A stretch of DNA of 64,000 nucleotides, from contig NZ_ACZV01000005.1 in assembly GCF_000176235.1 (NCBI RefSeq), positions 930,001 to 994,000 of the forward strand, in the 5' to 3' direction. Origin of the DNA: Vibrio orientalis CIP 102891 = ATCC 33934. Its GTDB lineage: Bacteria > Pseudomonadota > Gammaproteobacteria > Enterobacterales > Vibrionaceae. Made by a program: the position numbers and the translations under genes. The notes under the pieces were generated by a model. The model was given only the letters and a program-made list of their open reading frames with translations, searched no databases and was not told where the DNA came from. This document shows, piece by piece, positions 44,601 to 53,039 of the stretch (within the stretch, counting starts at the first letter, position 1; every line of letters starts with the position of its first letter).

Positions 44601-46445
44601 CTACAAGCTGCGTTTAACCATATGCATATCTTCATTGATCCGAACCCTGAGTCTGCGAGTAGCTGGGAAGAGCGTAATCGCTTGTTTAACTTACCACGCT
44701 CAAGTTGGGAAGATTACAATGCGGAGCTCATCTCTCAAGGCGGCGGAATCTTCTCTCGCCGCGCGAAGTCGATCACGTTGACTCCTGAAATTCAAAAGAT
44801 GCTAGGTACTAAAAAGGCGTCGATGGCACCAAACGATCTTATTAAGATGATCTTATCTATGGAAGTCGATCTTCTATGGAATGGTGGTATCGGTACTTAT
44901 GTTAAAGCATCGGCAGAGACTCATACTGATGTTGGTGACCGAGCCAATGATGTACTGCGTATCGACGGCCGCGACTTGAAAGCGAAAGTGGTCGGTGAAG
45001 GCGGTAACTTGGGGATGACTCAGTTGGGTCGTATTGAGTATGCTCTTACTGGTGGCCGCGTTAACACGGACTTTGTCGATAACGTTGGTGGTGTTGACTG
45101 TTCTGATAATGAGGTCAACATTAAGATCTTCCTAAATAGTCTAGTGACTAATGGTGATCTGACGGTTAAACAGCGTAATAAGATCCTTGAGTCGATGGAA
45201 GACGAAGTGGGTGAGATTGTTCTAGATGATGCTTACTGTCAGGCAGAATCTATCTCGGTCACAGAACAGCAAGGTGTTTCATTAGTTAAAGAGCAAATTC
45301 GCTTTATCCACACAATGGAGAAAGCGGGGCACCTTGACCGAGCACTAGAGTATATTCCTGATGATGAAACACTGCTTGAGCGTGAAAAGCAGGGAATGGC
45401 ACTGACTCGTCCAGAACTTTCGGTATTGGTCGCATACGGTAAAATGGTGCTTAAAGAAGAGCTGGTTCATGAAGACATTGCAAAAGATGAATTCCATGCC
45501 CAACAACTGGTCAGCTACTTCCCAACAGAGTTACGACGTAACTATTCTGCACAAATGGATAACCATCCTCTACGTGCTGAAATCATTGCAACAGCACTTG
45601 CCAATCAAATGGTTAACGAGATGGGCTGTAATTTCGTTACTCGTCTGCAAGAAGAAACAGGTGCATGTGTGGTTGATATTGCCAACGCTTATACTGCATC
45701 TCGTGAAATCTTTGGTTTAGGCAAAGTGTTGCTAGAAGTGCGCTCGTTAGATAACGAAGCCTCGACCGAAGCTCAATACGATATGATCTTCTACGTTCGC
45801 AGAACCCTTCGTCGTTTGTCACGTTGGTTGCTGCGCAATCGTACGGGTCGTCAATCGGTGAAAGATCTGATTGAATTGTATCAAGCGGACGTCGATACAA
45901 TCAAAGAACATCTCGATGATATGCTTGTACCTTCGGAAGTTGAAGAGCATAACGAGATGGCGAAAGCTTGGATTGAGCAGGGCATCAAACCTGAAGTTGC
46001 TAACTATGTCGCCCGTTTGTCTAGTTTATACTCAGTGCTGGATATATCAACAGTATCCCGTGAAAAGGGTAAAACCATTGAGCAAACAGCAAAACTTTAC
46101 TACAACTTAGGTGATCGTTTATCACTTCATTGGTTCTTAAAGCAAATCAATGGGCAGGCCGTGGACAACAACTGGCAGGCACTTGCAAGAGCCGCATTCC
46201 GTGAAGATCTTGATTGGCAGCAACGTCAATTAACAGGACAAGTGCTCAACTGTGCTTGTTCACCAGAAGAGCTTGATGTGATGAAAGCGCTTGATGATTG
46301 GATTGTGACTAACGAAGTATCTCTTCATCGTTGGGAAAATATCCTTAATGAATTTAAAGTGGGTTCAGTACATGAATTCGCTAAATTCTCGGTAGCTTTA
46401 CGTGAACTGATGCTGCTAAACCTTAATTGTTCAGCGAATGAGTAA
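41604..46445 (+). CDS. NAD-specific glutamate dehydrogenase, 180-kDa class
   Basis: Oxidative deamination of glutamate to 2-oxoglutarate with NAD+; the large-enzyme class first described in Streptomyces and Pseudomonas (GdhB). The product has 1613 residues. The N-terminal ~700 residues carry ACT-like regulatory segments; the catalytic core includes [41 protein letters not shown] and the nucleotide site around [18 protein letters not shown], all typical of this class. The ATG at 41604 is set by GGAG seven bases upstream; the in-frame TTG at 41589 is not needed. It is monocistronic and ends in a terminator. Confidence 0.95.
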   Translation: [1613 protein letters not shown]

Positions 46446-46493
46446 ACGATTGCGATAATTCATTGAATAATTCGGTAAAACAGTAAATAATAC

Positions 46494-46518
46494 AGCCCCG
46501 TTTACACGGGGCTTTTTT
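46494..46518 (+). terminator. Terminator of the glutamate dehydrogenase gene, next to pyrD
   Basis: AGCCCCGT with its complement and a TTAC loop, then TTTTTTC. It ends only about 15-20 bases before the pyrD ATG, so it also lies in the pyrD leader. Confidence 0.9.
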
Positions 46519-46532
46519 CTTTCGGAGGCACA

Positions 46533-47543
46533 ATGCTCTACCGTCTAGCCAGAACTGGCTTTTTCCAACTTGATGCCGAAAAGGCACATGATCTTGCAAT
46601 TCAAAACTTCAAACGTTTTACCGGCACGCCACTTGATCTTCTTTATCGTCAACAGCTTCCTCATCGCCCAGTAGAGTGCATGGGGCTGACTTTCCGTAAC
46701 CCTGTTGGCTTAGCTGCTGGTCTTGATAAAAATGGCGAATGTATCGAAGCGTTCGATGCGATGGGCTTTGGCTTTGTTGAGGTAGGCACGGTCACGCCTC
46801 GCCCTCAAGCAGGTAACGACAAACCACGTCTTTTCCGTTTAGTTGAAGCGGAAGGTATTATTAACCGTATGGGTTTCAATAACCTGGGCGTTGATAATCT
46901 CATTGAAAATGTTAAGAAAGCAAAATTCGATTGTGTTCTTGGCATTAATATCGGTAAGAACAAAGACACGCCGATCGAGAAGGGTGCTGAAGATTACCTG
47001 ATCTGTATGGAAAAGGTGTATGACTACGCAGGTTATATCGCAGTTAATATTTCTTCGCCAAACACACCAGGACTTCGTTCACTACAGTATGGTGAAGCGT
47101 TAGACGAACTCCTTGCTGAGTTGAAAGCTAAGCAATCTGAATTGGCTGAAAAATTTGGCAAGTATGTGCCTCTAGCATTAAAGATCGCACCGGATCTAAC
47201 TGATGACGAAATCAAGCAGATTTGTGAATCTCTGATCAAAAACAAAATCGATGCGGTAATCGCAACAAACACTACACTAGACCGTAGCATTGTTGAAGGA
47301 ATGAAGCATAGTAATGAAGCTGGTGGCTTAAGTGGTCGTCCGGTTCAATCACGCAGTACAGAAGTTGTTCGCCGTTTACACGAAGAGCTAAAAGACCAGA
47401 TTCCAGTGATTGGGGTAGGTGGTGTTGACTCTTATGTGGCAGCCAAGGAGAAAATGATGGCAGGTGCTCAATTGGTGCAAGTTTACTCAGGCTTCATTTA
47501 CCATGGGCCAGCGTTAGTACGAGATATCGTTAAGAATCTGTAG
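46533..47543 (+). CDS. pyrD: Dihydroorotate dehydrogenase (quinone), class 2
   Basis: Membrane-associated flavoenzyme oxidising dihydroorotate with ubiquinone in pyrimidine synthesis. The 336 residues (same as E. coli) have the N-terminal amphipathic helices ([22 protein letters not shown]), [47 protein letters not shown] with the catalytic serine, and the FMN phosphate loop [13 protein letters not shown] precedes the ATG. The next gene is zapC, as in E. coli. Confidence 0.97.
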   Translation: MLYRLARTGFFQLDAEKAHDLAIQNFKRFTGTPLDLLYRQQLPHRPVECMGLTFRNPVGLAAGLDKNGECIEAFDAMGFGFVEVGTVTPRPQAGNDKPRLFRLVEAEGIINRMGFNNLGVDNLIENVKKAKFDCVLGINIGKNKDTPIEKGAEDYLICMEKVYDYAGYIAVNISSPNTPGLRSLQYGEALDELLAELKAKQSELAEKFGKYVPLALKIAPDLTDDEIKQICESLIKNKIDAVIATNTTLDRSIVEGMKHSNEAGGLSGRPVQSRSTEVVRRLHEELKDQIPVIGVGGVDSYVAAKEKMMAGAQLVQVYSGFIYHGPALVRDIVKNL

Positions 47544-47571
47544 ATTACATCGCTATGTCATTAAAGCTAGA

Positions 47572-47584
47572 GTGACAATGTCAC
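47572..47584. other. matS site 1 (MatP binding)
   Basis: GTGACAATGTCAC, a perfect fit to the matS consensus GTGACRNYGTCAC. It lies in the pyrD-zapC spacer before the pyrD terminator hairpin. Confidence 0.85.
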
Positions 47585-47619
47585 TTTAAGCTAGTGACAA
47601 AAAAGCTGACGTGAAACGA

Positions 47620-47651
47620 GAGGAAATGCATAGTCATTTCCTCTTTTTTTT
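47620..47651 (+). terminator. Terminator of pyrD
   Basis: GAGGAAATG / CATTTCCTC 9-bp stem with a 6-base loop and a long T tract. Confidence 0.93.
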
Positions 47652-47739
47652 TGCGCAAGAGGGAATAGAATTTCAATATTATTTGGAAGGTAATTAAGCG
47701 TTTTACCTAATAATGTAAAAACTAACCAGAGATGGAACG

Positions 47740-48285
47740 ATGCTTAAACCTAGTGACAAATGGACCTGGTATTACGAAGACTCAGAAGGGCACCTTATGC
47801 TCGATCTGGGCAACGAAATGCTATTTAAAACAAATCTTCCTCGTAAACTGATTGTCGATTGTGCAATTGGTATAAACGAATTCTCTGTGGATGATGCGTC
47901 TGCCTATCAAGGTTACAAAGAGCAAATCGCTCACCTTGATTTAAGTGAACCAAGACAAGCAGAACTCGCTTTGTATTGTGTCGCCGCAAAACGTTTCCAC
48001 AAACCAGTCCAGCCAAAAAGTTGGTTCTTTGATTCAGTGACTGATGGTTCAATCAGCCCTGAAGAAGGTGATTTGATTCGTCTATCAAACAGCCACAACG
48101 AAGGTTATTTCATTGTTCTAGAAGTGGGAGAGAGTGCAAGCTTATGTGCCTCGGTCTGCTTAGAAGAGTTTGCACTGAGCGGCTCTAAAAGTCTTAAGTT
48201 CGGTGAAGCGATTAAAGTCATGCATGACCGTATGGCGATCGTAAATCACTTTTTCGCCGTTCAGCCCATCAGAATGGTGAGCTAA
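47740..48285 (+). CDS. zapC: Cell division protein ZapC
   Basis: Cytosolic FtsZ-ring-associated protein that promotes lateral bundling of FtsZ protofilaments. The 181 residues begin MLKPSDKWTWYYEDSEGHLMLDLG, the recognisable ZapC start, and include GDLIRLSNSHNEGYFIVLEVGE. It sits between pyrD and rlmL as in E. coli (ycbW), and is followed by its own terminator. Confidence 0.93.
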   Translation: MLKPSDKWTWYYEDSEGHLMLDLGNEMLFKTNLPRKLIVDCAIGINEFSVDDASAYQGYKEQIAHLDLSEPRQAELALYCVAAKRFHKPVQPKSWFFDSVTDGSISPEEGDLIRLSNSHNEGYFIVLEVGESASLCASVCLEEFALSGSKSLKFGEAIKVMHDRMAIVNHFFAVQPIRMVS

Positions 48286-48317
48286 AACCCATTATCGTTC
48301 CTTTTGTTTCATTTCCC

Positions 48318-48343
48318 GCCAGCTATCTAGCTGGCTTTTTTTT
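48318..48343 (+). terminator. Terminator of zapC
   Basis: GCCAGCT-ATCT-AGCTGGC followed by eight T. Confidence 0.93.
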
Positions 48344-48723
48344 GCCTTAATTTCCTCGAATACAACAAGTTAATACAGTTTCAGTCGTGCTTCACTTGTG
48401 AGATTGGTTCGATTTTTGAGCAAATAACATTCTAATAATTACCACGCTAGTACATTTCTTCTCCTTTAAAAAGGCGATAAGTTCCCCGTTTAGGCTCTTT
48501 TTGAAACTTAATTACACGATTTATGCTTACTGGTATAGACCAATTTTGGTGCGAATAAGTATTCACTTCTCTTTTAGCCCTTATTAGTTGGTGGGAAGAG
48601 ACCTCCACAAGCGAGGCTGTATGTAATTGCATTACCTAAAGTCAAATTGGCTAATGAGTATTCAATTAAGGATTAAACGTGAGGAAAATCGCTATTCGGC
48701 TAACGATAGTTGTTGATGTCAGG

Positions 48724-48729
48724 TATAAT
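48724..48729 (+). promoter_or_regulatory. -10 element of the rlmL promoter
   Basis: Perfect TATAAT 35 bases before the rlmL ATG. The -35 region is poor. Confidence 0.5.
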
Positions 48730-48763
48730 GGGGGGTCATTTTCTACAGAATAAAAAGATCACT

Positions 48764-50887
48764 ATGCATCAATATCTTGCGGTTACTTCCAATGGCCTCG
48801 AAAACCTTCTGGTTGAGGAGCTTACAAAGCTGGGCATTTCTAATGCTAAACCTGTGCAAGCGGGCGTGCGCTTTAAAGCTTCTAATGAACAGATTTATCG
48901 TTGTTGTTTGTGGAGCCGTCTGGCATCGCGTTTTGTTCGTGTGTTATCGGAGTTCACTTGTAACGACGACATGGACTTATACTTGGCGACCTCTTCAGTT
49001 AATTGGGTCAACCAATTCCATAGTTCTAAAAAGTTTGTTGTTGATTTCAATGGTACTAACCGTGAAATCAGAAACAGCCAATATGGTGCGATGAAGGTTA
49101 AAGATGCAGTAGTGGATTGCTTTGAGAAGAAAAGCTTACCAAGACCGTCGATCAGCAAAGATCTTGCAGATCTTCGCATTCATGTCCGCTTGCATCGTGA
49201 TAAAGCTATCTTAGGTGTTGATATGGTCGGCGGTGGTCTCCATCAACGCGGTTATCGTCCTGCTTCAGGTAAAGCTCCTCTGCGTGAGACACTAGCTGCG
49301 GCTATTATTCTACGTAGTGGTTGGACAGCAGATAAGCCATTGCTCGACCCTATGTGTGGTTCAGGTACTCTGCTGATTGAAGCTGCAATGATGGCGGCTA
49401 ACATGGCTCCTGGCGTTAAGCGTGAAAAGTGGGGCTTTGAATCATTAGAAGATTTCGAACCTGAGCTTTGGGCTGAGGTAAAATCTGAGGCATCAGTTCA
49501 AGCCCGACGTGGCGTCAATAAAATTGACACTAAATTCTACGGCTTTGACAACGATGCGCGCGTAATTCAAACCGCTCGTGATAATGCTCGACGCGCTGGA
49601 GTCGATTCACTGATTGAATTCAAAGAAGGTGATGCAGCTCAAGTAACACGTCCAGCAGGCTTCGAAGAGGGTGTTATCGTATCAAACCCACCATACGGTG
49701 AACGTCTTGGAACGCATCCTGGCTTAATTGCGCTCTATACAGCATTTGGTGCGCAGCTAAAAGCTCAGTTCGGCGGTTGCCAGGCTTCTATCTTCTCAAG
49801 CTCAGACGAGTTATTAAGTTGTCTACGTATGCGCGCAGACAAACAATTCAAACTAAACAACGGCGCGTTGCCTTGTCAGCAGAAAAACTATTCAATCAGT
49901 GCGCGTCAGTCTGAAAATAAAGGTGACAATGTCACTGAGCAGGCGATTGCTCCTGACTTTTCAAACCGCCTAAAGAAAAACATTGGTAAGATCGGTAAAT
50001 GGGCGCGCAAAGAGCAGCTCGACTGCTACCGTATCTACGATGCTGATTTGCCTGATTACAACGTTGCGATTGACGTTTATCTGGATCAACTTGTGATTCA
50101 AGAGTATGCAGCACCAAAAGACATCCCTGAAGAAACTGCGAAACGTCGCCTGACGGACATTATCCGTGCGTCGATACAAGTTACGGGCATAGAAGCGAAC
50201 AAAGTCGTTCTTAAAGTGAGAGAGAAGCAGAAAGGCCGCTCTCAATACCAAAAGCTCTCTCAGGAATCTGAAAAGCTAGAAGTTAACGAATATGGCGTTA
50301 AGCTTATTGTTAATCTGCACGACTACCTTGATACCGGTTTGTTCTTAGACCATAAAATCACTCGACGTAAGTTAGGTGAAATGGCGGCAGGTAAAGACTT
50401 CTTAAACCTTTTCGCTTATACAGGCTCTGCAACCGTTCACGCAGCCTGTGGTGGCGCAAAGTCGACCACAACTGTCGATATGTCTAACACCTACTTGGAG
50501 TGGGCGAAAGACAATATGAAGTTGAACGGCCAAGTCGGTCGTCAGCATCGTTTTGAGCAAGCTGACTGTTTACAATGGCTTGAGAAGTCATCGGCACAAT
50601 TCGATTTGATTTTCATCGATCCGCCAACGTTCTCAAACTCTAAACGTATGGAACAAAGTTTTGATGTTCAGCGCGATCATATCCAGTTGATGAAAAACTT
50701 AAAACGCCTGCTTCGTCCTGAAGGTACGATCGTATTCTCAAACAACAAGCGTCATTTTAAGATGGACTTGGAGTCATTGCAGGAACTAGGACTAGCGGCT
50801 AAGAACATCTCTAGTCAGACATTGCCGCTCGACTTTTCGCGTAATAAACACATTCACAACTGTTGGGTACTCACACACAAGGACTAG
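48764..50887 (+). CDS. rlmL: 23S rRNA m2G2445/m7G2069 methyltransferase RlmL (RlmKL)
   Basis: Bifunctional fused methyltransferase modifying two guanosines of 23S rRNA near the peptidyl-transferase centre. The N-terminal THUMP domain begins [20 protein letters not shown]; the RlmL domain has [14 protein letters not shown] and [11 protein letters not shown]; the RlmK domain has [20 protein letters not shown] and [14 protein letters not shown]. Length is 707 residues (E. coli 702). I use the ATG at 48764, where homologues start, rather than in-frame upstream codons that overlap the promoter. The glutaredoxin-like gene and uup follow closely. Confidence 0.96.
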   Translation: MHQYLAVTSNGLENLLVEELTKLGISNAKPVQAGVRFKASNEQIYRCCLWSRLASRFVRVLSEFTCNDDMDLYLATSSVNWVNQFHSSKKFVVDFNGTNREIRNSQYGAMKVKDAVVDCFEKKSLPRPSISKDLADLRIHVRLHRDKAILGVDMVGGGLHQRGYRPASGKAPLRETLAAAIILRSGWTADKPLLDPMCGSGTLLIEAAMMAANMAPGVKREKWGFESLEDFEPELWAEVKSEASVQARRGVNKIDTKFYGFDNDARVIQTARDNARRAGVDSLIEFKEGDAAQVTRPAGFEEGVIVSNPPYGERLGTHPGLIALYTAFGAQLKAQFGGCQASIFSSSDELLSCLRMRADKQFKLNNGALPCQQKNYSISARQSENKGDNVTEQAIAPDFSNRLKKNIGKIGKWARKEQLDCYRIYDADLPDYNVAIDVYLDQLVIQEYAAPKDIPEETAKRRLTDIIRASIQVTGIEANKVVLKVREKQKGRSQYQKLSQESEKLEVNEYGVKLIVNLHDYLDTGLFLDHKITRRKLGEMAAGKDFLNLFAYTGSATVHAACGGAKSTTTVDMSNTYLEWAKDNMKLNGQVGRQHRFEQADCLQWLEKSSAQFDLIFIDPPTFSNSKRMEQSFDVQRDHIQLMKNLKRLLRPEGTIVFSNNKRHFKMDLESLQELGLAAKNISSQTLPLDFSRNKHIHNCWVLTHKD
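49923..49935. other. matS site 2, inside rlmL
   Basis: GTGACAATGTCAC, a perfect match to GTGACRNYGTCAC, within the coding sequence (residues G-D-N-V-T in the RlmL linker). Confidence 0.85.
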
Positions 50888-50896
50888 TTAAGTATC

Positions 50897-51136
50897 GTGA
50901 TCACTTTGTACAGTACAGAAGGGTGCCATCTTTGTGAGATGGCATTTCACTTAACTCAACAACTCAATATTTCAGATCAGGTCGATATTGTAGATATCGC
51001 ATTTGACGATGAGCTATTTTCGCGTTACGGGGTCACTATTCCCGTGTTGAATTATCAAGGAAATGAGCTCAATTGGCCTTTTGATTTGGAACAACTACAA
51101 GCTTGGTTAGATAACAATGGCATTGCTAACAATTAA
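50897..51136 (+). CDS. Glutaredoxin-like protein (DUF836 type)
   Basis: A 79-residue thioredoxin-fold protein with a CHLC redox motif near the N-terminus (LYSTEGCHLCEMA) and the cis-proline segment VTIPVLNY. Such proteins are assigned to the glutaredoxin-like DUF836 family; substrate unknown. The start is GTG, nine bases after rlmL. Its end overlaps the uup start by 20 bases, so it is translationally coupled in an rlmL-grx-uup operon. Confidence 0.88.
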   Translation: MITLYSTEGCHLCEMAFHLTQQLNISDQVDIVDIAFDDELFSRYGVTIPVLNYQGNELNWPFDLEQLQAWLDNNGIANN

Positions 51137-53033
51137 TAACGGATTACTGGCTTACGGTGATCATCCTTTACTAGACCATTCAGACTTCGCGCTTCAAGAA
51201 AATGAACGCGTTTGTTTAGTCGGTAGAAACGGCGCTGGTAAATCGACCTTGATGAAGGTGTTAGCCGGTGAAGTCATCCTTGATGACGGTAAACTGACTG
51301 TTACTCAAGACGTCGTCGTATCAAGACTTGAACAAGACCCGCCTCGAAACCAAGAAGGTACGGTCTTTGACTACGTAGCGGGTGGCCTTGCTGAAATCGG
51401 CGAAAAGCTGAAGATCTATCAAGATCTGCTTGATCTGATTGCGGTAGATGCGTCTGAGAAAAATATTAATAAGCTAGCGCGTATTCAAGAAGAGCTTGAA
51501 GCGAACAGTGCTTGGCGTTTTGAAGACCGTATTAAGAATGTTCTAGCGGCCTTAAAGCTCGATGGTCATACAAAGTTGACTGACTTATCTGGTGGCTGGC
51601 AACGTAAAGCCGCTCTGGCTCGCGCTTTGGTTCGCGATCCTGATGTATTGTTGCTTGATGAGCCTACCAACCACCTTGATGTAACGACTATCGAATGGTT
51701 AGAGAGCTTCCTTAAAGATTTCCGCGGTTCAATTATTTTCATTTCACACGATCGCGCATTCATCAAATCGATGGCGACTCGTATTGTAGATTTAGACCGT
51801 GGCAAACTCGCTTCATATCCGGGTGATTATGATAATTATCTGATTGAGAAAGAAGAAGCGTTACGTGTTGAGGAAATGCAAAACGCTGAATTCGACAAAA
51901 AACTCGCTCAGGAAGAAGTGTGGATTCGCCAAGGTATTAAAGCACGTCGCACTCGAAATGAAGGGCGTGTTAGAGCGCTTAAAAAGCTCCGAGAAGAACG
52001 TAGTGACCGCCGTGAAGTTCAAGGTAAAGCCAATATTCAAATTGATGATGCAGCGCGTTCAGGCAAGATTGTGTTTGAAGCCAAGAACATCAACTACAGT
52101 ATTGATGATAAGTCGATCGTGAAGGACTTCTCGTTCAATATCATGCGTGGTGACCGTATCGCTCTTATTGGCCCCAACGGTTGTGGTAAGAGTACATTAC
52201 TCAAGTTACTACTTAACGACCTTGAACCTCAGTCCGGTAAGTTACACTGCGGCACTAAGTTAGAAGTTGCCTATTTTGACCAATATCGTGAAATTCTAGA
52301 TCCTGAGAAGTCAGTTATTGATAACTTAGCGGATGGTAAGCAAGAGGTGATGGTCGGCGGACGTCAGCGCCATGCGTTAAGCTACTTGCAAGACTTCCTA
52401 TTTGCTCCTAAGCGTGCTCGAACACCGGTTAAAGCGCTATCGGGTGGTGAAAAGAACCGCTTGCTACTTGCTCGAATTTTCCTCAGATCAAACAACTTGT
52501 TGGTGCTAGATGAACCAACTAACGATCTAGATATCGAAACTTTGGAACTTTTAGAAGATTTGCTTGCCAACTATCAGGGTACGTTGTTACTTGTTAGTCA
52601 CGATCGTCAGTTCGTTGATAACACAGTGACAACGAGTTGGATATTTGAAGGTGAAGGCGTTATTGAAGAGTTTGTCGGTGGTTATCACGATGCTCAACAG
52701 CAACGTCTACAAAGCCATCAAGCGCGATCGGATGAAAAACCATCGAAAAGTACTAAACAGGTTGAGGAAACTCCCAAAACGGCGGTGGTTAAGAACAAGC
52801 CTCAGAAGTTATCTTATAAACTGCAACGAGAGTTAGAAGCGTTACCCGCAAAACTTGAAGAGCTAGAATCTGAAATCGAGAATTTGCAAGAGCAGGTTAA
52901 CACTGCGGACTTCTTTTCAAAGTCTGTTGACCAAACGCAACCAATATTAGATAAGTTGGCTGCTACCGAGCAGGAACTTGAAATTGCTTTCGAACGCTGG
53001 GAAGAGCTCGAGGCAATGCAACAGGAAAGTTAA
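51117..53033 (+). CDS. uup: ABC-F ATPase Uup
   Basis: Cytosolic ABC-F protein with two ATPase cassettes and no membrane domain; Uup acts in ribosome-associated processes and limits precise transposon excision. Cassette 1 has GRNGAGKST, LSGGWQRKAAL and VLLLDEPTNHLD; cassette 2 has GPNGCGKST, LSGGEKNRLLL and LLVLDEPTNDLD. A linker rich in R/K (ARRTRNEGRVRAL) separates them, and the C-terminal coiled-coil DNA-binding domain (about residues 550-638) is present, distinguishing Uup from EttA. Length 638 (E. coli 635). Confidence 0.95.
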   Translation: MALLTINNGLLAYGDHPLLDHSDFALQENERVCLVGRNGAGKSTLMKVLAGEVILDDGKLTVTQDVVVSRLEQDPPRNQEGTVFDYVAGGLAEIGEKLKIYQDLLDLIAVDASEKNINKLARIQEELEANSAWRFEDRIKNVLAALKLDGHTKLTDLSGGWQRKAALARALVRDPDVLLLDEPTNHLDVTTIEWLESFLKDFRGSIIFISHDRAFIKSMATRIVDLDRGKLASYPGDYDNYLIEKEEALRVEEMQNAEFDKKLAQEEVWIRQGIKARRTRNEGRVRALKKLREERSDRREVQGKANIQIDDAARSGKIVFEAKNINYSIDDKSIVKDFSFNIMRGDRIALIGPNGCGKSTLLKLLLNDLEPQSGKLHCGTKLEVAYFDQYREILDPEKSVIDNLADGKQEVMVGGRQRHALSYLQDFLFAPKRARTPVKALSGGEKNRLLLARIFLRSNNLLVLDEPTNDLDIETLELLEDLLANYQGTLLLVSHDRQFVDNTVTTSWIFEGEGVIEEFVGGYHDAQQQRLQSHQARSDEKPSKSTKQVEETPKTAVVKNKPQKLSYKLQRELEALPAKLEELESEIENLQEQVNTADFFSKSVDQTQPILDKLAATEQELEIAFERWEELEAMQQES

Positions 53034-53039
53034 GATCAA

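Larger units (their letters stand above)
48286..48763. other. Spacer between zapC and rlmL
   Basis: About 480 bases. It contains the zapC terminator, a doubtful 61-codon minus-strand frame (48447-48632) with only a weak AGGT ribosome site and no recognised product, and the rlmL promoter with a perfect -10. Confidence 0.6.

Noticed and set aside
48447..48632. 61-codon minus-strand frame in the zapC-rlmL spacer
   Set aside because: Only a weak, badly spaced AGGT precedes it and no family is recognisable, so it is not listed as a gene.
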